Assembly (NCBI GenBank): GCA_003693875.1
Contig: RFLO01000017.1
Location: 1-27,095, forward strand
Direction of reading: 5' to 3'
Length of the DNA: 27,095 nt
Origin: Candidatus Pacearchaeota archaeon
GTDB taxonomy: Archaea > Nanobdellota > Nanobdellia > Pacearchaeales > GW2011-AR1
Of the stretch, positions 26,868 through 27,095 are shown one piece after another. The notes beneath the pieces are model-generated. The model had not been told where the DNA came from, did no database searches, and saw only the letters and a program-made list of their open reading frames with translations. Numbering within the stretch: the stretch's first letter is position 1; every line of letters starts with the position of its first letter. A program made the translations under genes and the position numbers.

Positions 26868-27095
26868 ATGAAACTTCAAAAAGAATTTAAACTAAAGCGC
26901 CTTCTTAAAAAAATGAATATAGAATTTGTCCCGATAGATTACGGATATTTCGACTTCAACGAAAAAAACATTCTTAGGCTTATTGGAAGGACAAAAGCCG
27001 GAAAGCAAATTTGCGTTCTTGATGAATACGAGCCAAATTTTTATGCAATAATAAAGAAAGGAGTGAATGTGGAGTCGTTAAAGAAAAAAATACTA
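26868..27095 (+). CDS. polB: N terminus of a family-B DNA polymerase (3' partial)
   Basis: The first 76 codons of a gene that runs off the window. The sequence MKLQKEFKLKRLLKKMN, then EFVPIDYGYFDF, LRLIGRTKAGKQICVLDEYEPNFYAII, matches the N-terminal domain of archaeal PolB. In that family a two-strand start is followed by GRTxxGKxVCVxDxxEPYFY. The exonuclease and polymerase domains lie outside, so full identity and activity cannot be checked. Shine-Dalgarno GGAAGGT lies 7 bp before the ATG. It shares a palindromic promoter with the upstream orphan gene and lies near fen1. Confidence 0.82.
   Translation, partial: MKLQKEFKLKRLLKKMNIEFVPIDYGYFDFNEKNILRLIGRTKAGKQICVLDEYEPNFYAIIKKGVNVESLKKKIL

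Overview
The window reads as an AT-rich archaeal chromosome segment. It carries archaeal/eukaryal-type information genes: ribosomal proteins L7Ae, S28e and L24e, the ribosome-recycling ATPase ABCE1/RLI, the flap endonuclease FEN1 with a PCNA-binding tail, and the start of a family-B DNA polymerase. Promoters are archaeal TATA boxes about 26 bp before start codons, tRNA genes do not encode CCA, and gene ends overlap heavily. Several proteins (an 868-aa exported protein with a C-terminal helical tail, many small zinc ribbons, a DUF5667-like secreted protein, split enzymes) and the compact layout suggest a small-genome DPANN lineage (Nanoarchaeota/Woesearchaeota/Pacearchaeota-like). That placement is inference; a 16S gene or marker phylogeny would decide it. 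A bacterial-type DNA gyrase (gyrB, gyrA) is present.

Layout. 1-5.5 kb: the 3' end of an exported beta-rich protein, a convergent SNF2-type helicase, tRNA-Val(TAC), a cysteine-rich membrane-anchored protein, and a three-gene FAD/Fe-S/CCG 2-hydroxyacid oxidoreductase operon on the minus strand. 5.6-12.5 kb: a 2-Cys peroxiredoxin divergent from that operon, the 868-aa envelope protein, tRNA-Leu(TAA), an orphan gene, a membrane-tethered triple-thioredoxin protein, and a Tat-type lipoprotein with a Gly-Ser linker. 12.5-17.2 kb: operon gyrB - zinc-ribbon protein - gyrA (minus). 17.3-18.4 kb: rpl7ae-rps28e-rpl24e, preceded on the same strand by a small zinc-ribbon gene whose last codons run into tRNA-Thr(CGT). 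18.4-21.1 kb: a second zinc-ribbon gene, a membrane protein and ABCE1 on the plus strand. 21.1-23.9 kb (minus): operon of a histidine phosphatase, a membrane-bound winged-helix regulator and a secreted coiled-coil protein. 24-27.1 kb: a small membrane protein plus a Ca2+/Na+ exchanger, then fen1 and an orphan gene (minus), and the start of polB.

Functional threads. Replication, recombination and topology (helicase, gyrase, FEN1, PolB) and translation (ribosomal proteins, ABCE1, three tRNAs) sit beside a clear extracytoplasmic programme. That programme includes cysteine-rich exported proteins, a triple-Trx membrane protein that could handle their disulfides, a Tat lipoprotein, and a membrane-spanning one-component regulator in an operon with an exported protein. 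Redox functions (peroxiredoxin, flavin/Fe-S oxidase) share a divergent promoter.

Regulatory signals. TATA boxes sit at a nearly constant distance from the ATG, implying leaderless mRNAs. A few genes have a short leader that starts at its Shine-Dalgarno motif. rpl7ae is the exception: its predicted leader is about 60 nt and contains a box C/D-like kink-turn core. No intergenic gap exceeds about 180 bp. I saw no CRISPR array, insertion sequence, rRNA gene or replication origin.
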